Shown: positions 1 to 5,351, numbered from the stretch's first letter. The stretch is 5,351 nucleotides of DNA from Phycisphaeraceae bacterium (GCA_007119405.1 SKPT01000059.1:1-5351); one strand, 5' to 3'. Translations and numbers: made by a program. Notes: generated by a model not told the origin, from the sequence alone.

Positions 1-240
1 GCCGCCTCGCCCGCCGCCGCCGGGGCGATCCGCGACGAGCTGCTGGCCCGGCTGGACCCGGCGTGGCCCCGGCTGCTCGATATCGCCCGCCCCTACCGCC
101 AGGCCCTGATCGCCCGCGGCGGACGCGACCACCGGCTCAGGCGGCTGACGGACGCCACCGCGATGGATATCCTTAAGGCTCGCGGGGAACAGGCCCTTAG
201 AGACCACCTGGACAGCGTCACCCGCGAACCCGACGGGTAA
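1..240 (+). CDS. Probable precorrin-2 dehydrogenase / sirohydrochlorin ferrochelatase (siroheme synthase N-terminal type), C-terminal 79 residues
   Basis: The frame is open from the first base and stops at TAA 238-240, so only the last 79 residues are present. They contain a SPAAAGAIRDELLARL stretch (about residues 3-18 of the fragment) followed by helical, Arg- and Leu-rich sequence. This resembles the SPA-x-A-xx-IR-xx-LE segment and helical C-terminal region of CysG-N/Met8-type enzymes, which oxidise precorrin-2 with NAD and insert iron to make siroheme. The NAD-binding domain would lie upstream of the window, so no catalytic residue can be checked. The call rests on this short match plus context: a HemX-type gene and hemA follow on the same strand, a common neighbourhood for this enzyme. 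No C-terminal methyltransferase domain is fused, so it is not a full-length CysG. Another helical protein cannot be excluded. Confidence 0.62.
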   Translation, partial: AASPAAAGAIRDELLARLDPAWPRLLDIARPYRQALIARGGRDHRLRRLTDATAMDILKARGEQALRDHLDSVTREPDG

Positions 241-311
241 CGCCGCGTGCAAGCGTGGCGCATCGGCGGGCCGGCCACCGCCCGGCGTCCGCCACACCCA
301 CGACACCGCTC

Positions 312-1403
312 ATGCTCACCACCGCCGTGCTCATCCTGCTCACGCTGCTGGCGCTGGCCGCCTGGGCGCTGTCGCTGCGCAGCCTGGTTCCGGCCGCCGC
401 CCCCCCCGCCGGCGCCGCCACTGCGTCACAGGCCTTGCCCACCGCGCAGGCCCTGGTGCTGGCGATCACCCTCGGCGCGGCGGCTCTGTTCCTCTACCGC
501 TGGCTGGCCGAGCACGGCTCGTGGCAGCCGGTCAGCGCCCACGTCGACGGGCTGCTGCTGATCGCAACGCTCATCGGCGTCCTGGTGCTCTACGTGCAGG
601 CCCGGCCGGGGGTCACGGGCTTCGCCGCCTTCGCCCTGCCGGTGCTGGCGCTGATGCTGGCCTGGGCGATCTGCGCGGCCCAGTTCACCTACCGCCCGTT
701 CAACCTCAGCACGCTGCACCCACTCTGGCAGGTGCTGCATCTGGCGGCCGTCTACACCGGCACCGCGCTCGCCGCCGTCGCCGCCATGGCCGGGGCGATG
801 TACCTCTACCTTCAGCGTCGGCTCAAGCGCAAGCATCCGCCCGCGGCGCCGCTCGCGAGCCTGGAGGCTGTCGAGACGCTGATCGTGCGCACGGCCACGC
901 TGGGCTTCGCCCTGCTGACACTGGGCCTCGTCGCCGGGGCGGTCATCCTCGCCGACGAGCCGGCGGACCTGGCCTCGCCCGCCTACGCCGTCAAGCTCAC
1001 GCTCGCCGGCCTGGCGTGGCTGGCCTACGCCCTGGTCATGAACGTCCGCCACACCTCCAGCTTCCGCGGCTCCCGCGCCGCCTGGCTGGCGATCGCCGGG
1101 CTGGTCCTGCTGCTGGCCATCTACGCCCTCGTCACCGCCGCGGGGGCGGGGGGCAGCCACGATGACCCGATGGTCACGAAGGAGGCACGAAGGGGTGCGT
1201 GGGTGGACGCGATTTGGATCAGGGATGCTCATACCAGGGGCCATCTGAAAACCGCAGCAGTGGGGGTGCCACGGCTTGTCCCGAAGGGCAAGCCGTGCGT
1301 CGGTCATGCATCGCACGGCTTGCCGCTTCGCGGTCAAGCCGTGGCACACAAATCCGAAATTCGAAATCCGAAATCCGAAATCGTCCCCCCGGAGGTGCTC
1401 TGA
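312..1403 (+). CDS. hemX: HemX/YpjD-type integral membrane protein of the cytochrome c assembly (CcsA) family, with repeat-derived C-terminal tail
   Basis: The 363-residue product has about eight hydrophobic segments (near residues 1-22, 45-65, 78-98, 104-124, 143-167, 195-214, 228-245 and 256-276). Family-like features are the HPLWQVLH segment (His136, His143), YLYLQRRLKRK at 164-174, GFALLTLGLVAGA at 198-210 and AWLAYALVM near 235. I find no WGxxWxWD motif of true heme-handling CcsA, so the HemX/YpjD branch fits better. HemX is encoded beside hemA in many bacteria and in Bacillus limits HemA level; that role here is inferred. The homologous core ends near residue 283, close to the usual ~270-280 length. 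Residues ~287-363 are encoded by REP-like hairpins and TCCGAAA heptamers and are probably not conserved. ATG 312 begins directly at the first membrane segment; an in-frame GTG at 255 would add an unconvincing 19 residues. Neither start has a clear Shine-Dalgarno. The stop overlaps the hemA start by one base (TGATG). Confidence 0.85.
   Translation: MLTTAVLILLTLLALAAWALSLRSLVPAAAPPAGAATASQALPTAQALVLAITLGAAALFLYRWLAEHGSWQPVSAHVDGLLLIATLIGVLVLYVQARPGVTGFAAFALPVLALMLAWAICAAQFTYRPFNLSTLHPLWQVLHLAAVYTGTALAAVAAMAGAMYLYLQRRLKRKHPPAAPLASLEAVETLIVRTATLGFALLTLGLVAGAVILADEPADLASPAYAVKLTLAGLAWLAYALVMNVRHTSSFRGSRAAWLAIAGLVLLLAIYALVTAAGAGGSHDDPMVTKEARRGAWVDAIWIRDAHTRGHLKTAAVGVPRLVPKGKPCVGHASHGLPLRGQAVAHKSEIRNPKSEIVPPEVL
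1175..1193 (+). repeat. Two copies of CACGAAGG
   Basis: CACGAAGG occurs at 1175-1182 and 1186-1193. The short unit resembles the CACGAAGG dispersed repeats I recall from planctomycete and verrucomicrobial intergenic DNA. It lies immediately after the conserved membrane core of HemX and marks where the coding sequence turns repeat-like. Two 8-mers alone are weak evidence. Confidence 0.4.
1264..1347 (+). repeat. Inverted pair of REP-like palindromes (BIME-like), translated as part of the HemX tail
   Basis: There are two hairpins. The first has arms 1270-1278 (CACGGCTTG) and 1289-1297 (CAAGCCGTG), with inner CCC-GAA-GGG. The second has the same arms at 1314-1322 and 1335-1343, with inner CCGC-TTC-GCGG. 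Each has a one-base T bulge. Read on the opposite strand, the second matches the first through its head GTGCCACGGCTTG and tail CAAGCCGTGCG, so the pair is head-out inverted with a 12-base spacer (1300-1311). A third copy lies at 4487-4522, and related palindromes occur at 5183-5324. The geometry is that of bacterial REP doublets. It could also act as a transcript-stabilising or attenuating hairpin ahead of hemA. Confidence 0.85.
1353..1380 (+). repeat. Tandem heptamer (TCCGAAA)x4
   Basis: Four consecutive 7-base units are present: TCCGAAA, TTCGAAA, TCCGAAA, TCCGAAA. One base differs in the second unit, and a partial fifth unit begins at 1381. Because the unit is 7 bases, every reading frame stays open; the HemX frame reads SEIRNPKSEI. 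The array lies between the REP-like pair and the hemA ribosome-binding site. Such heptamers are, from memory, a familiar intergenic filler in planctomycete assemblies. Copy number is likely variable. Confidence 0.85.
1391..1395 (+). promoter_or_regulatory. Shine-Dalgarno of hemA
   Basis: GGAGG lies 7 bases before ATG 1403. It fixes the hemA start at 1403 against in-frame upstream starts, such as GTG 1199, that would add repeat-coded sequence. It lies within the last codons of hemX, so terminating ribosomes could re-initiate at the overlapping TGATG. Confidence 0.85.
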
Positions 1404-2827
1404 TGCGCATCTCCATGCTGGGCTTGAACCACCGCACCGCGGACGTCGAGCTGCGCGAGGCCTTGGCCCCCGCGCCCGAGGACGTGCCCGCGTTCTACCG
1501 GTTCCTGCGCCAGCGCCACGCCGACTGCGAGGCGGTGCTCCTGAGCACGTGCAACCGGTTGGAGCTGTACGTCGCCCGCCCCGCGGGCCAGGGGCCCGAC
1601 ATGGCCGGGCTGGCGCAGCTTCTCGTCGACCATGCCCGCGCCACGCGTGGCGGCGAGGTGCCGCCGCTGGAGCCGGCGTCGACGATCGATCGCGAGCAGG
1701 AGTCGGCGGTGACGCACCTGTTCCGCGTCGGCGCCGGGCTGGAGTCGATGGTGCTGGGCGAGGCGCAGATCCTGGGGCAGGTCAAGCGGGCCTACGCCGC
1801 GGCCTGCGACGCGTCGGCGGTGGGCCCGGTGCTGCACAGGCTCTTTCAACAGGCGATCGCCGCCGGCAAGCACGCCCGCGCCGCCACGGGCATCGACACC
1901 GGCCGCGTGTCCGTCGGGTCGGTGGCGGTCGATTTCGCGAGGCAGGTTTTCGAGGACTTCGCCGACAAGACCGTCGTCTGCCTGGGCGCCGGCGAGATCG
2001 CCAAGCTGACGCTGCGCCACCTGGCCGGTCTCGCCCCGGCGCGGCTGCTGCTGGCCAACCGCACGCAGGCGCGGGCCGAGGCTCTGGCGCGGCAACTGCC
2101 CCCGGGCGCGCAGCCGGTGGTCCGGGCGTGGCAGGACGTGGACGAGCTGCTGGCCGAGGCGGACGTGGTCATCAGCTCCACGGGCGCCCGCGAGCCGGTG
2201 CTGACGCTGGCACGTTGTCGCGAGGCGGTGCGTCGGCGGCGGCGTCGGCCGGTGGTGATCGTCGACATCGCCCTGCCGCGGGACGTCGAGCCGGCGGTCG
2301 GGTCGCTGGCCAACGTCTACCTGTACAACATCGACGACCTGAACGAGGTGGTGGCGGGCAACATGAGCCAGCGTCGCGAGCAGGTCGAGCGGTGCCAGGC
2401 CCACCTGGCCGAGGCCGTCGCCCAGACCATGCGGCAGATCCAGCACCAGGAGCTGGGCCAGCTCATCCGCCGGCTGCGTCAGGAACTGCACGCCATCGGC
2501 GCGGCCGAGGCCAGGCGTACGGCCAACAAGCTCGCCCCGGCCCCCTCTGCCACGCCTGCGGTCGGCGGGGGCGGAGGCGGCGGCGGTGGTGGGGGTGCCG
2601 GGGCGGAGCTTGACGAGCGACTGATCGCCGAGCTGCTTGACCAGCACACGCAGCGGCTGATCAACAAGTTCCTGCACCTGCCGCTGAGCCAGATCGAGTC
2701 GGCGGACTCGGCCGCGTCCCTGGGCTTCTACGCCGCGGCGCTGCGCAAGCTGTTCGATCTGGAGCGGCGCGAGCAGGGCCCCGGGGCGGAGCAGGAACCA
2801 CCGATGCACACTGATGCACACGGATGA
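1403..2827 (+). CDS. hemA: Glutamyl-tRNA reductase
   Basis: The cytosolic enzyme reduces glutamyl-tRNA(Glu) with NADPH to glutamate-1-semialdehyde, the first committed step of C5-pathway tetrapyrrole synthesis. Key features of the 474-residue product are the start MRISMLGLNHRTADVELRE, the catalytic LLSTCNRLELY motif (Cys50), His105 in HLFRVGAGLESMVLGEAQILGQ, the NADPH-binding LGAGEIA (194-200), VDIALPRDVEP (287-297) and YNIDDL (308-313). The C-terminal dimerisation helices are recognisable at ~350-376 and 403-453 (RLINKFLHLPL). They are separated by an Ala/Pro/Gly linker with eleven consecutive glycines (388-398), not expected in this family. After LRKLFDL (~453) about 20 residues are encoded by an inverted-repeat arm, making the protein longer than the usual ~420-450. 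The start is set by GGAGG and TGATG coupling to hemX. hemC and hemD do not follow directly. Confidence 0.97.
   Translation: MRISMLGLNHRTADVELREALAPAPEDVPAFYRFLRQRHADCEAVLLSTCNRLELYVARPAGQGPDMAGLAQLLVDHARATRGGEVPPLEPASTIDREQESAVTHLFRVGAGLESMVLGEAQILGQVKRAYAAACDASAVGPVLHRLFQQAIAAGKHARAATGIDTGRVSVGSVAVDFARQVFEDFADKTVVCLGAGEIAKLTLRHLAGLAPARLLLANRTQARAEALARQLPPGAQPVVRAWQDVDELLAEADVVISSTGAREPVLTLARCREAVRRRRRRPVVIVDIALPRDVEPAVGSLANVYLYNIDDLNEVVAGNMSQRREQVERCQAHLAEAVAQTMRQIQHQELGQLIRRLRQELHAIGAAEARRTANKLAPAPSATPAVGGGGGGGGGGGAGAELDERLIAELLDQHTQRLINKFLHLPLSQIESADSAASLGFYAAALRKLFDLERREQGPGAEQEPPMHTDAHG
2564..2596 (+). repeat. GGN low-complexity tract encoding eleven glycines in HemA
   Basis: Eleven successive glycine codons use all four third bases (GGC, GGG, GGA, GGT). 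The tract is therefore a protein-level polyglycine rather than a pure triplet repeat. Flanking codons give Ala/Pro-rich sequence (KLAPAPSATPAV before, AGA after). G runs of four to five on the coding strand could form G-quadruplex structure. It sits between helices of the dimerisation domain, a surface place where an inserted flexible loop may be tolerated. Confidence 0.85.
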
Positions 2828-2998
2828 AAGGCAGGGGGGAGGATAAGGAACGCAGGAAGGGAGGAAGCCAGGAAGGAAAAGATGTTGTCAGTCGGTTCGA
2901 TCCTCTTGGATCTCCGCTCAACCTCCTGAGTGCTTCGCCTTGACGTTATCGGTGTGCATCCGTGTGCATCGGTGGTTCCAACTCCGCTCCCGGCCCTG
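2774..2998 (+). repeat. Imperfect ~50-bp inverted repeat joining the hemA 3' end and the downstream spacer
   Basis: The left arm (2774-2825) and right arm (2948-2998) are reverse complements with few differences. 2794-2811 matches 2962-2979 perfectly (18 bp), and 2794-2825 matches 2948-2979 at 30 of 32 positions. Outside that, CAGGGCC and CGGAG blocks also pair with one indel. Each arm carries two GATGCACAC units spaced by 10 bases. The left arm encodes the HemA tail and its stop TGA (2825-2827). The ~120-base interior is noncoding and starts purine-rich (2828-2881, GGAAGG-type runs). The right arm extends into unexplained spacer before the glyA promoter. A transcript through this could form a long hairpin after hemA. 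No T-tract follows, so it is not a canonical terminator. Confidence 0.8.
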
Positions 2999-3085
2999 AG
3001 CATCGCCCTGGGTTTATTCTGCTCCAAGCGCCGTTTCCTCATGATGTTATGAACGTTCCGCGGCCCTCGGCACCGCTGGCTACCT

Positions 3086-3114
3086 TTGCCCGGGCGCCGG
3101 TGACCGGCTAGGAT
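3086..3114 (+). promoter_or_regulatory. Candidate housekeeping promoter of glyA
   Basis: TTGCCC at 3086-3091 and TAGGAT at 3109-3114 are separated by 17 bases; each matches the sigma-70-type consensus at four of six positions. Transcription would start around 3121, giving a leader of about 36 bases before ATG 3157. The long noncoding gap after hemA also favours a separate promoter. This is a pattern match only. Confidence 0.5.
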
Positions 3115-3156
3115 GGTCCCTTGGCTTTAAGCAAGAACCCGGAGTTTTCCACCCCC

Positions 3157-4443
3157 ATGAGCACCGACACCGAGACGCAGAGCCCCCAGACCGGCCCCGG
3201 CCCGGCTATCACCGAGGCCGACCCCGACGTCTGGCGCATGATCGGCGCCGAGCAGCAGCGGCAGGAGTCCACCCTCGAGCTGATCGCCTCCGAGAACCAC
3301 ACCAGCCCGGCCGTCATGGCCGCGATGGGCACCGTCCTGACCAACAAGTACGCCGAGGGTTACCCCGGGGCGCGGTACTACGGCGGGTGCAAGTTCCACG
3401 ACGAGATCGAGAAGATCGCCATCGACCGCGCCAAGCAGCTCTTCGGCTGCGCCCACGCCAACGTCCAGCCTCACTCGGGCGCCAACGCCAACGTCGCGGC
3501 CTTCATGGCCCTGCTCAAGCCCGGCGAAACGCTGCTGAGCCTGCCCATCGCCTCGGGCGGCCACCTCTCCCACGGGCTGAAGGTAAACTTCTCCGGCCAC
3601 TTCTACAACGTCGTGGACTACAGTCTCGACGAGAAGACCGAGACCATCGACTACGACCACGTCCGCGAGCAGGCGCTCAAGCACAAGCCCAAGGTGATCA
3701 TCTGCGGCTACTCGGCCTATCCGCGGCAGATCGACTTCGCCCGCTTCCGCGCCATCGCCGACGAGGTGGGCGCCTACCTGCTCGCCGACGTCGCCCACAT
3801 CGCTGGGCTGATCGTCGCGGGCGTGCACCCCTCGCCGTTCCCGCACGCCCACGTGGTCACGACGACAACGCACAAGACGCTGCGCGGGCCGCGCGGCGGG
3901 CTGATCCTGACGGACGACGCGGAGCTGGCCAAGCTCGTCGACCGCCGGGTGTTCCCCGGAAGCCAGGGCGGCCCGCTGATGCACGTGATCGCCGCCAAGG
4001 CGGTGGCGTTCGGCGAGGCGCTGAAGCCCGAGTTCAAGGACTACGCCCGGCAGGTCGTCGCCAACGCCGGGGCACTGGCCGAGGCGCTGACGGAGAAGGG
4101 CTACCGCCTGGTCAGCGGCGGGACGGACAACCACCTGATGCTGGTGGACCTGCGGCCGCGCGACGCGGAGCTGACGGGGGCTGATGCGGAGAAGTGGCTC
4201 GAAGCCGCGGGCATCATCGCCAACAAGAACGGGATTCCGAACGATCCGCGTCCGCCGAAGGTCACATCGGGCCTGCGGTTGGGCACGCCGGCGCTGACGA
4301 CGCGCGGGCTGAAGGAGGCGGAGATGGTCCGCGTGGGCGAGTGGATCGACCGCGTGCTCGCGGCCGGGGGGGATGAGAAGGTCACGGACGAGGTGCGTGG
4401 CGAGATCGTGGACTTCTGCAAGCAGTACCCGATGCCGCATTGA
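3157..4443 (+). CDS. glyA: Serine hydroxymethyltransferase
   Basis: This PLP enzyme interconverts serine plus tetrahydrofolate with glycine plus 5,10-methylene-tetrahydrofolate, the main one-carbon source in the cytosol. The 428-residue product has the family pattern throughout: [28 protein letters not shown] (Glu67, Tyr75 equivalent to E. coli Glu57, Tyr65), [17 protein letters not shown] (Asp211, His214), [15 protein letters not shown] with Schiff-base Lys240, and [15 protein letters not shown] with substrate-binding Arg374. The offset from E. coli numbering is a steady 10-11, so the enzyme is full length with no disruption. ATG 3157 is preferred; GGAG at 3141-3144 is 12 bases away, rather distant. 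An in-frame TTG at 3121 coincides with the predicted transcription start and is unlikely. The first ~17 residues are a polar extension beyond the family core. It is probably transcribed apart from hemA. Confidence 0.98.
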   Translation: MSTDTETQSPQTGPGPAITEADPDVWRMIGAEQQRQESTLELIASENHTSPAVMAAMGTVLTNKYAEGYPGARYYGGCKFHDEIEKIAIDRAKQLFGCAHANVQPHSGANANVAAFMALLKPGETLLSLPIASGGHLSHGLKVNFSGHFYNVVDYSLDEKTETIDYDHVREQALKHKPKVIICGYSAYPRQIDFARFRAIADEVGAYLLADVAHIAGLIVAGVHPSPFPHAHVVTTTTHKTLRGPRGGLILTDDAELAKLVDRRVFPGSQGGPLMHVIAAKAVAFGEALKPEFKDYARQVVANAGALAEALTEKGYRLVSGGTDNHLMLVDLRPRDAELTGADAEKWLEAAGIIANKNGIPNDPRPPKVTSGLRLGTPALTTRGLKEAEMVRVGEWIDRVLAAGGDEKVTDEVRGEIVDFCKQYPMPH

Positions 4444-4447
4444 CGGG

Positions 4448-4477
4448 GGCGTTCTCGCAGAGGACGCGGAGAGCGCC
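4448..4477 (+). terminator. Hairpin just after glyA, possible terminator or 3' stabiliser
   Basis: Arms 4448-4456 (GGCGTTCTC) and 4469-4477 (GAGAGCGCC) form a 9-bp stem with one G-U pair and a 12-base loop, beginning 4 bases after the glyA stop. No T-run follows, so intrinsic termination is doubtful. The sequence also resembles GCAGAGGACGC-type dispersed filler repeats. Confidence 0.4.
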
Positions 4478-4486
4478 AAGGGTTCC

Positions 4487-4522
4487 GGGTGCCACGGCTT
4501 GACCCGAAGGGCAAGCCGTGCG
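4487..4522 (+). repeat. REP-like palindrome, third copy
   Basis: 35 of 36 bases are identical to 1264-1299; the only difference is A at 4502 versus T at 1279. Arms are CACGGCTTG 4493-4501 and CAAGCCGTG 4512-4520 with inner CCC-GAA-GGG. It is in the same orientation as the first copy and lies in the glyA-to-4616 spacer. Near-identity of two copies ~3.2 kb apart, in unrelated contexts, shows a dispersed family rather than chance. Confidence 0.9.
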
Positions 4523-4544
4523 ACGCGCCGTGGACGCTTGCAGG

Positions 4545-4571
4545 CGCCACCGGTGGCGGCGGCGGTACAAT
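4545..4571 (+). promoter_or_regulatory. Candidate -10 box with 14-bp palindrome immediately upstream
   Basis: TACAAT at 4566-4571 matches the -10 consensus at five of six positions and lies 44 bases before ATG 4616. No good -35 lies 16-18 bases upstream; TTGCAG at 4538-4543 is 22 bases away. The perfect palindrome CGCCACCGGTGGCG (4545-4558) occupies where the -35 and spacer would be, so a dimeric regulator could bind there. In GC-rich DNA a 14-bp palindrome may also be chance. Confidence 0.4.
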
Positions 4572-4602
4572 CGCCCGGCATCGAGGGGTCACGTTCACCG
4601 CC

Positions 4603-4608
4603 GGGAGG
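4603..4608 (+). promoter_or_regulatory. Shine-Dalgarno of the 4616 gene
   Basis: GGGAGG lies 7 bases before ATG 4616. It decides the start: the frame is open further upstream to within glyA, but that sequence covers repeat and promoter DNA and lacks a membrane-protein character. Confidence 0.8.
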
Positions 4609-4615
4609 CCGGGTC

Positions 4616-5179
4616 ATGTCGAAGTTGGCGCGCAGCGGGCTGATTCTGATCGTCGTGGCGATCGTCCTGGGGGGCATCTCCGGCGGAATATTCGCGTACG
4701 GGATATGGAAGTTTGCCAGCGACGAGATGGTCGCGCGCGAACTGGTGCCCGGGACCCTAATGCTGCCGCTGGAGGAAACCGGTCATTACGCGGTTTACCA
4801 CGAGTACCGCTCAACTGTTGACGGCCGAACGATTACGAACTCAAACTCCGCACCAAACCTCGACATGACGTTGCGCGAAGCCACCCAAGGATTGCAAGTG
4901 CCACTGCGGCAGACCCACGGCAACTACAGCTATGAAAGGCCGTCCGGCGCTGGCACCTCCTTGGCAAGCTTTGAGATCGACCAGCCCGGCGACTACGTGC
5001 TGGAGGTGACATCCAGCGGCGCGGGCGAGTACGTCATCGCCATCGGCCAGCCACGCCTGGGCCTGTTCCTGACGGGCATGGCGAGCCTGTTCTGCGGCGG
5101 CGGGCTCGCGGGCATCATGCTGCTCGTGGGCATCGTCCTGCTCGCCGTGGGCCTGGCCCAGGGCAAGCGGACGACGTGA
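4616..5179 (+). CDS. Membrane-anchored protein of unknown function with extracytoplasmic beta-rich domain
   Basis: I do not recognise a named family. The 187-residue product has a hydrophobic segment at ~8-31 after a short positive N-terminus (MSKLARSG), a polar, beta-strand-like region at ~35-145, and a second hydrophobic region at ~147-182 (long enough for one or two passes) ending in a basic tail GKRTT. By the positive-inside rule both ends are cytoplasmic and the central domain is outside. Within it, GTLMLPLEETGHYAVYHEY and FEIDQPGDYVLEVTSSG are typical of a beta-sandwich edge, resembling carbohydrate- or ligand-binding folds, but no catalytic motif is seen. Similar two-anchor hypothetical proteins exist in planctomycetes, from memory. 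The middle section (about 4800-4950) looks less GC-biased than its neighbours. The gene has its own Shine-Dalgarno and candidate promoter, and no functional link to glyA is evident. Confidence 0.85.
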   Translation: MSKLARSGLILIVVAIVLGGISGGIFAYGIWKFASDEMVARELVPGTLMLPLEETGHYAVYHEYRSTVDGRTITNSNSAPNLDMTLREATQGLQVPLRQTHGNYSYERPSGAGTSLASFEIDQPGDYVLEVTSSGAGEYVIAIGQPRLGLFLTGMASLFCGGGLAGIMLLVGIVLLAVGLAQGKRTT

Positions 5180-5182
5180 TGG

Positions 5183-5324
5183 GGGTGCCACTGGCGGCTT
5201 GTCCGCCAGTGGCCGGGCGCACCGAAGCCCATCGACGCTGAAGATCGCCTTCACGCCGCATGATCAAACCGCCCACACCGCACGCGGCGCCGAGGCACTG
5301 GCGGACAAGCCGCCAGTGGCACCC
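5183..5324 (+). repeat. Inverted pair of REP-like hairpins, 29-bp perfect inverted repeat
   Basis: 5183-5211 and 5296-5324 are exact reverse complements over 29 bases. Each is itself a hairpin: arms 5187-5197/5203-5213 (11 bp, loop CTTGT) and 5296-5304/5310-5318 (9 bp, loop ACAAG). Both carry the head GGGTGCCAC, the right one on the minus strand, as do the palindromes at 1264 and 4487. The ~84-base interior (5212-5295) has no recognisable coding or RNA feature. The arrangement fits either a REP doublet or a small MITE-like element. No clear target-site duplication is visible. The left copy begins 4 bases after the stop of the 4616 gene. Confidence 0.85.
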
Positions 5325-5351
5325 AAGCCACCGCATCGTACGCCTGCTACA

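Noticed and set aside
1264..1380. CRISPR-like array
   Set aside because: The repeats are palindromes in inverted orientation and a 7-base tandem; there are no regularly spaced direct repeats with unique spacers and no cas gene.
1199..1402. Upstream in-frame extension of hemA
   Set aside because: It would be coded by repeats; GGAGG before ATG 1403 and the family N-terminus MRISMLGLNHRT place the start at 1403.
1334..2821. Long open frame on the minus strand opposite hemA
   Set aside because: It is the antisense shadow of a GC-rich gene with strong codon bias; the translation is Arg/Gln/Leu-rich with no family motifs, and hemA is certain.
2893..2904. GGTTCGATCC resembling a tRNA T-loop
   Set aside because: The flanks do not form a 5-bp T-stem and no acceptor or anticodon arm can be built around it.
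2940..2968. TTGACG as a -35 box
   Set aside because: No acceptable -10 follows at 16-18 bases; the sequence there is the right arm of the inverted repeat.
4373..4615. N-terminal extension of the 4616 gene into glyA
   Set aside because: It overlaps the glyA 3' end and crosses a REP-like palindrome and a candidate promoter; the GGGAGG site selects ATG 4616.
3127..4677. Long open frame on the minus strand opposite glyA
   Set aside because: Antisense shadow of glyA; low-complexity basic translation, no ribosome-binding site, and it runs across the REP-like repeat.

Overview
The window is GC-rich bacterial chromosomal DNA with all recognisable genes on the + strand. It holds the end of a tetrapyrrole (heme/siroheme) gene cluster, then a serine hydroxymethyltransferase gene, then a small membrane protein of unknown function. 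The organism is most likely a planctomycete (perhaps Phycisphaerae-like) or another PVC-group bacterium. This is inferred from high GC, the siroheme-synthase/HemX/HemA order, and intergenic spaces filled with short dispersed repeats: CACGAAGG, TCCGAAA heptamers, GATGCACAC units and palindromes headed by GGGTGCCAC. The taxonomic call is a recollection of such genomes, not a search result.

Layout. 1-240: C-terminal part of a probable precorrin-2 dehydrogenase (siroheme synthase N-terminal type). 312-1403: HemX/YpjD-type membrane protein of the cytochrome c assembly family, whose last ~77 codons run through repeat DNA. 1403-2827: glutamyl-tRNA reductase (hemA), starting one base inside the hemX stop, with a strong Shine-Dalgarno, an unusual polyglycine linker and a repeat-derived C-terminal tail. 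2828-3120: noncoding spacer with the second arm of a ~50-bp imperfect inverted repeat whose first arm is the hemA 3' end, followed by a candidate glyA promoter. 3157-4443: glyA. 4444-4615: hairpin, one REP-like palindrome, a candidate -10 box behind a 14-bp palindrome, and a Shine-Dalgarno. 4616-5179: two-ended membrane-anchored protein of unknown function. 5180-5351: no gene seen; two REP-like hairpins in opposite orientation.

Function. The first three genes fit one operon: HemA makes glutamate-1-semialdehyde, the entry point to all tetrapyrroles; HemX-type proteins are classic membrane partners encoded beside hemA; the siroheme enzyme uses a later intermediate. glyA appears to have its own promoter and shares only the strand with the heme genes.

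The genes themselves are ordinary. I see no new defence, mobile or RNA-guided system. The most notable signal is five copies of one REP-like palindrome family within ~4 kb, including two inverted pairs, and the capture of repeat DNA as the C-terminal ends of both HemX and HemA.
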